NCBI RefSeq assembly: GCF_001555965.1
Contig: NZ_LSHX01000004.1
Coordinates: 1 to 17,234 of the forward strand
Source of the DNA: Sphingomonas sp. CCH21-G11
GTDB lineage: Bacteria > Pseudomonadota > Alphaproteobacteria > Sphingomonadales > Sphingomonadaceae
Direction of reading: 5' to 3'
DNA length: 17,234 bases
Made by a program: the position numbers and the translations under genes. Under the pieces are notes generated by a model. That model searched no databases, had not been told where the DNA came from, and worked only from the letters and a program-made list of their open reading frames with translations. Every line of letters begins with the position of its first letter. Positions within the stretch are counted from its first letter, which is position 1. Of this stretch, positions 15,926-17,234 are shown one piece after another.

Positions 15926-17234
15926 AGCCGCACCTCGCGATCGGCCACCGCAACCAGCGTCGGATCGTGCGTCGCGACGATCAGGGCATGGCTGCTCGAC
16001 AGCGCGCGAAGCAGCGCGATGATCGCTTCGGCGCTGCTGGAATCGAGATCGGCGGTCGGCTCGTCGGCGAGGATCAGCGGCCTGCCGGCGAGAATCGCCC
16101 GTGCGAGCGCGAGCCGCCGCCGCTCGCCGCCCGAAAGCCCGGAACCGAGATGATCGAGCGGAAGATCGAGCCCGATGCCACGCCGTGCCAGCATCGGTGC
16201 CAGGCCGACCCCCGCCACCACCGCCGCCAGTTCGTCGTCGCCTGCCGGCCGCGCCAGCGCCAGATTGTCGCGCAGGCTGCCCGGCAGGATCAGTGGCCGC
16301 TGCGCCGCCCAGGCGATGTCGTCGGCCGCGACAGGCGTGATCGATCCTGCCGACAGCCGGACCTGCCCGGCGATCGCCGCAAGCAGGCTGGTCTTGCCGC
16401 TGCCGGTCGGGCCAGTGAGCGCAACCAGGCCGTGGATGCCGATCGCGAGATCGACCGGGCCGATCGACTTGCCCGGCCAGTCGATCCGCGCGCCTTCGAC
16501 CGCCAGCCCCGCAAAGCGCCCGGCCCGCGCGCGCGGCAGGACTTCGGGCAGCTCGGCGAGCGCCAGCTCGGCTGCCTCGCCGAGCTGCTTTTCATGATAG
16601 GCGGCGGCGAGCCGGCGCATCGGCAGGTAGAATTCGGGTGCCATCGCCAGCGCGAACATCGCCTCGCGAAAGGTCAGCGTCTCGGGATCGGGGAACGGCA
16701 GCAGGCCGAGCAGGCTGAAACCGCAATAGACGGCGACCAGCGCGACGGAAAGCGCAGCGAAGAATTCGAGCACCGCGCTCGACAGGAAGGCCGCGCGCAA
16801 CACCGCCATCGTTCGGTCGGCGAGATCATGGGCGGCGGCGTCAACCTGCCGGGCGATCCGCTCCTCGGCGCGGAAGTGGCGGATGATCGGCAGCGTCCGG
16901 ATGCGATCGACGAACAGCGCCGACAGCTGCGCCATCGCCGCGAGCTGACGCTCCGATGCCTGGCGGGCGAGCGTGCCGGCCAGGATCATGCCGATGACGA
17001 ACGGCACCAACGTCGCCAGCAGGATGCCCGCCGCCACCAGGCTCGCCAGCGCGACGATCGCGATCGTGATCAGCGGCGCGATCGCGACGGCGAAGCGGAT
17101 CGGCGCGTAGCGGGCGTGGAACAGCTCGATCGCCCGGCTATGATCGAGCGCCAGCGTCGCCGCCTCACCGATCGCGACGGGTGCCGGCCGATGCGCTGGT
17201 GGCGCTGATCGGCGGCGGGCTGATGCGCGGCGCG
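15922..17234 (-). CDS. cydD: Thiol reductant ABC exporter subunit CydD, partial at window edge
   Basis: The 3' part of the partner subunit of CydC; the true start lies outside the window. The frame is convincing from about 17181 downwards: PVAIGEAATLALDHSRAIEL, FHARYAPIRFAVAIAPLI, then membrane segments (LVAAGILLATLVPFVIGM), RTLPIIRHFRAEERI, EFFAALSVALVAVYCGFSLL and APEFYLPMRRLAAAYHEK. The ATPase domain has Walker A GPTGSGKTS (nt about 16410-16384), signature LSGGERRRLALARAIL, Walker B LILADEPTADLD and a switch His in VATHD. A GTG at 17037 could be taken for a start, but it lies mid-membrane-domain. Above 17181 the minus frame becomes Arg/Pro-rich and non-CydD-like, while the plus strand there encodes a CydD-like peptide, suggesting an inverted end. 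It overlaps cydC by 4 bases. Confidence 0.88.
   Translation of the reverse strand, partial: RRASARRRSAPPAHRPAPVAIGEAATLALDHSRAIELFHARYAPIRFAVAIAPLITIAIVALASLVAAGILLATLVPFVIGMILAGTLARQASERQLAAMAQLSALFVDRIRTLPIIRHFRAEERIARQVDAAAHDLADRTMAVLRAAFLSSAVLEFFAALSVALVAVYCGFSLLGLLPFPDPETLTFREAMFALAMAPEFYLPMRRLAAAYHEKQLGEAAELALAELPEVLPRARAGRFAGLAVEGARIDWPGKSIGPVDLAIGIHGLVALTGPTGSGKTSLLAAIAGQVRLSAGSITPVAADDIAWAAQRPLILPGSLRDNLALARPAGDDELAAVVAGVGLAPMLARRGIGLDLPLDHLGSGLSGGERRRLALARAILAGRPLILADEPTADLDSSSAEAIIALLRALSSSHALIVATHDPTLVAVADREVRL

Noticed and set aside
15967..17208. Long plus-strand frame opposite cydD
   Set aside because: Arg/Gln/Asp-rich antisense frame. Only the last ~54 bases of the plus strand look protein-like, and those are in a different frame (see the edge-inversion finding).

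Overview
The window is high-GC DNA with gene content, codon use and interspersed GC-rich palindromes that suggest an alphaproteobacterium, most likely a sphingomonad. This rests on recognised protein families and style, not on a marker-gene comparison. Most of it is dense coding sequence, with one looser accessory stretch at about 11.9-14.3 kb.

Region 1 (1-6.7 kb, mainly minus strand) is a leucine/isovalerate degradation (liu-type) cluster. In transcription order it holds isovaleryl-CoA dehydrogenase (liuA), a VOC/glyoxalase-fold gene that is frameshifted as given, the carboxyltransferase subunit of methylcrotonyl-CoA carboxylase (liuB type), a DUF559 nuclease-fold gene, a secreted SnoaL/NTF2-like protein, and the biotin-carrying MCC subunit (liuD type). 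Dehydrogenase plus MCC convert isovaleryl-CoA to 3-methylglutaconyl-CoA. The hydratase and lyase are not in the window and may lie beyond base 1. A small membrane-protein gene sits inside the cluster on the opposite strand and shares a 135-bp divergent promoter region with mccB, which carries a strong dyad. Repeats have reshaped this cluster: the DUF559 gene lies between two inverted copies of a double-hairpin repeat, and mccB carries an in-frame palindromic insertion that encodes about 20 extra residues. The 3' third of mccA has visibly lower GC than the rest of the gene.

Region 2 (6.7-11.95 kb, plus strand) holds a YheS-type ABC-F ATPase, a large secreted M14 metallopeptidase and tRNA-Gly(CCC). 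Two same-orientation copies of a second palindromic repeat lie in the gaps before and after the ABC-F gene.

Region 3 (11.95-14.3 kb) is accessory. Directly after the tRNA-Gly terminator is the remnant of the N-terminal arm-binding domain of a tyrosine integrase, followed by a decayed membrane-protein gene. Next is a divergent pair: a SnoaL-like protein and a LysR-family regulator. This looks like the scar of a genomic island at the tRNA.

Region 4 (14.3-17.2 kb, minus strand) is cydDC, the heterodimeric ABC exporter of cysteine/glutathione needed for cytochrome bd assembly. cydD runs into the window edge. Its last ~55 bases appear to be in inverted orientation, because the CydD-like peptide there is read from the plus strand. 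That points to a micro-inversion or an assembly chimera.
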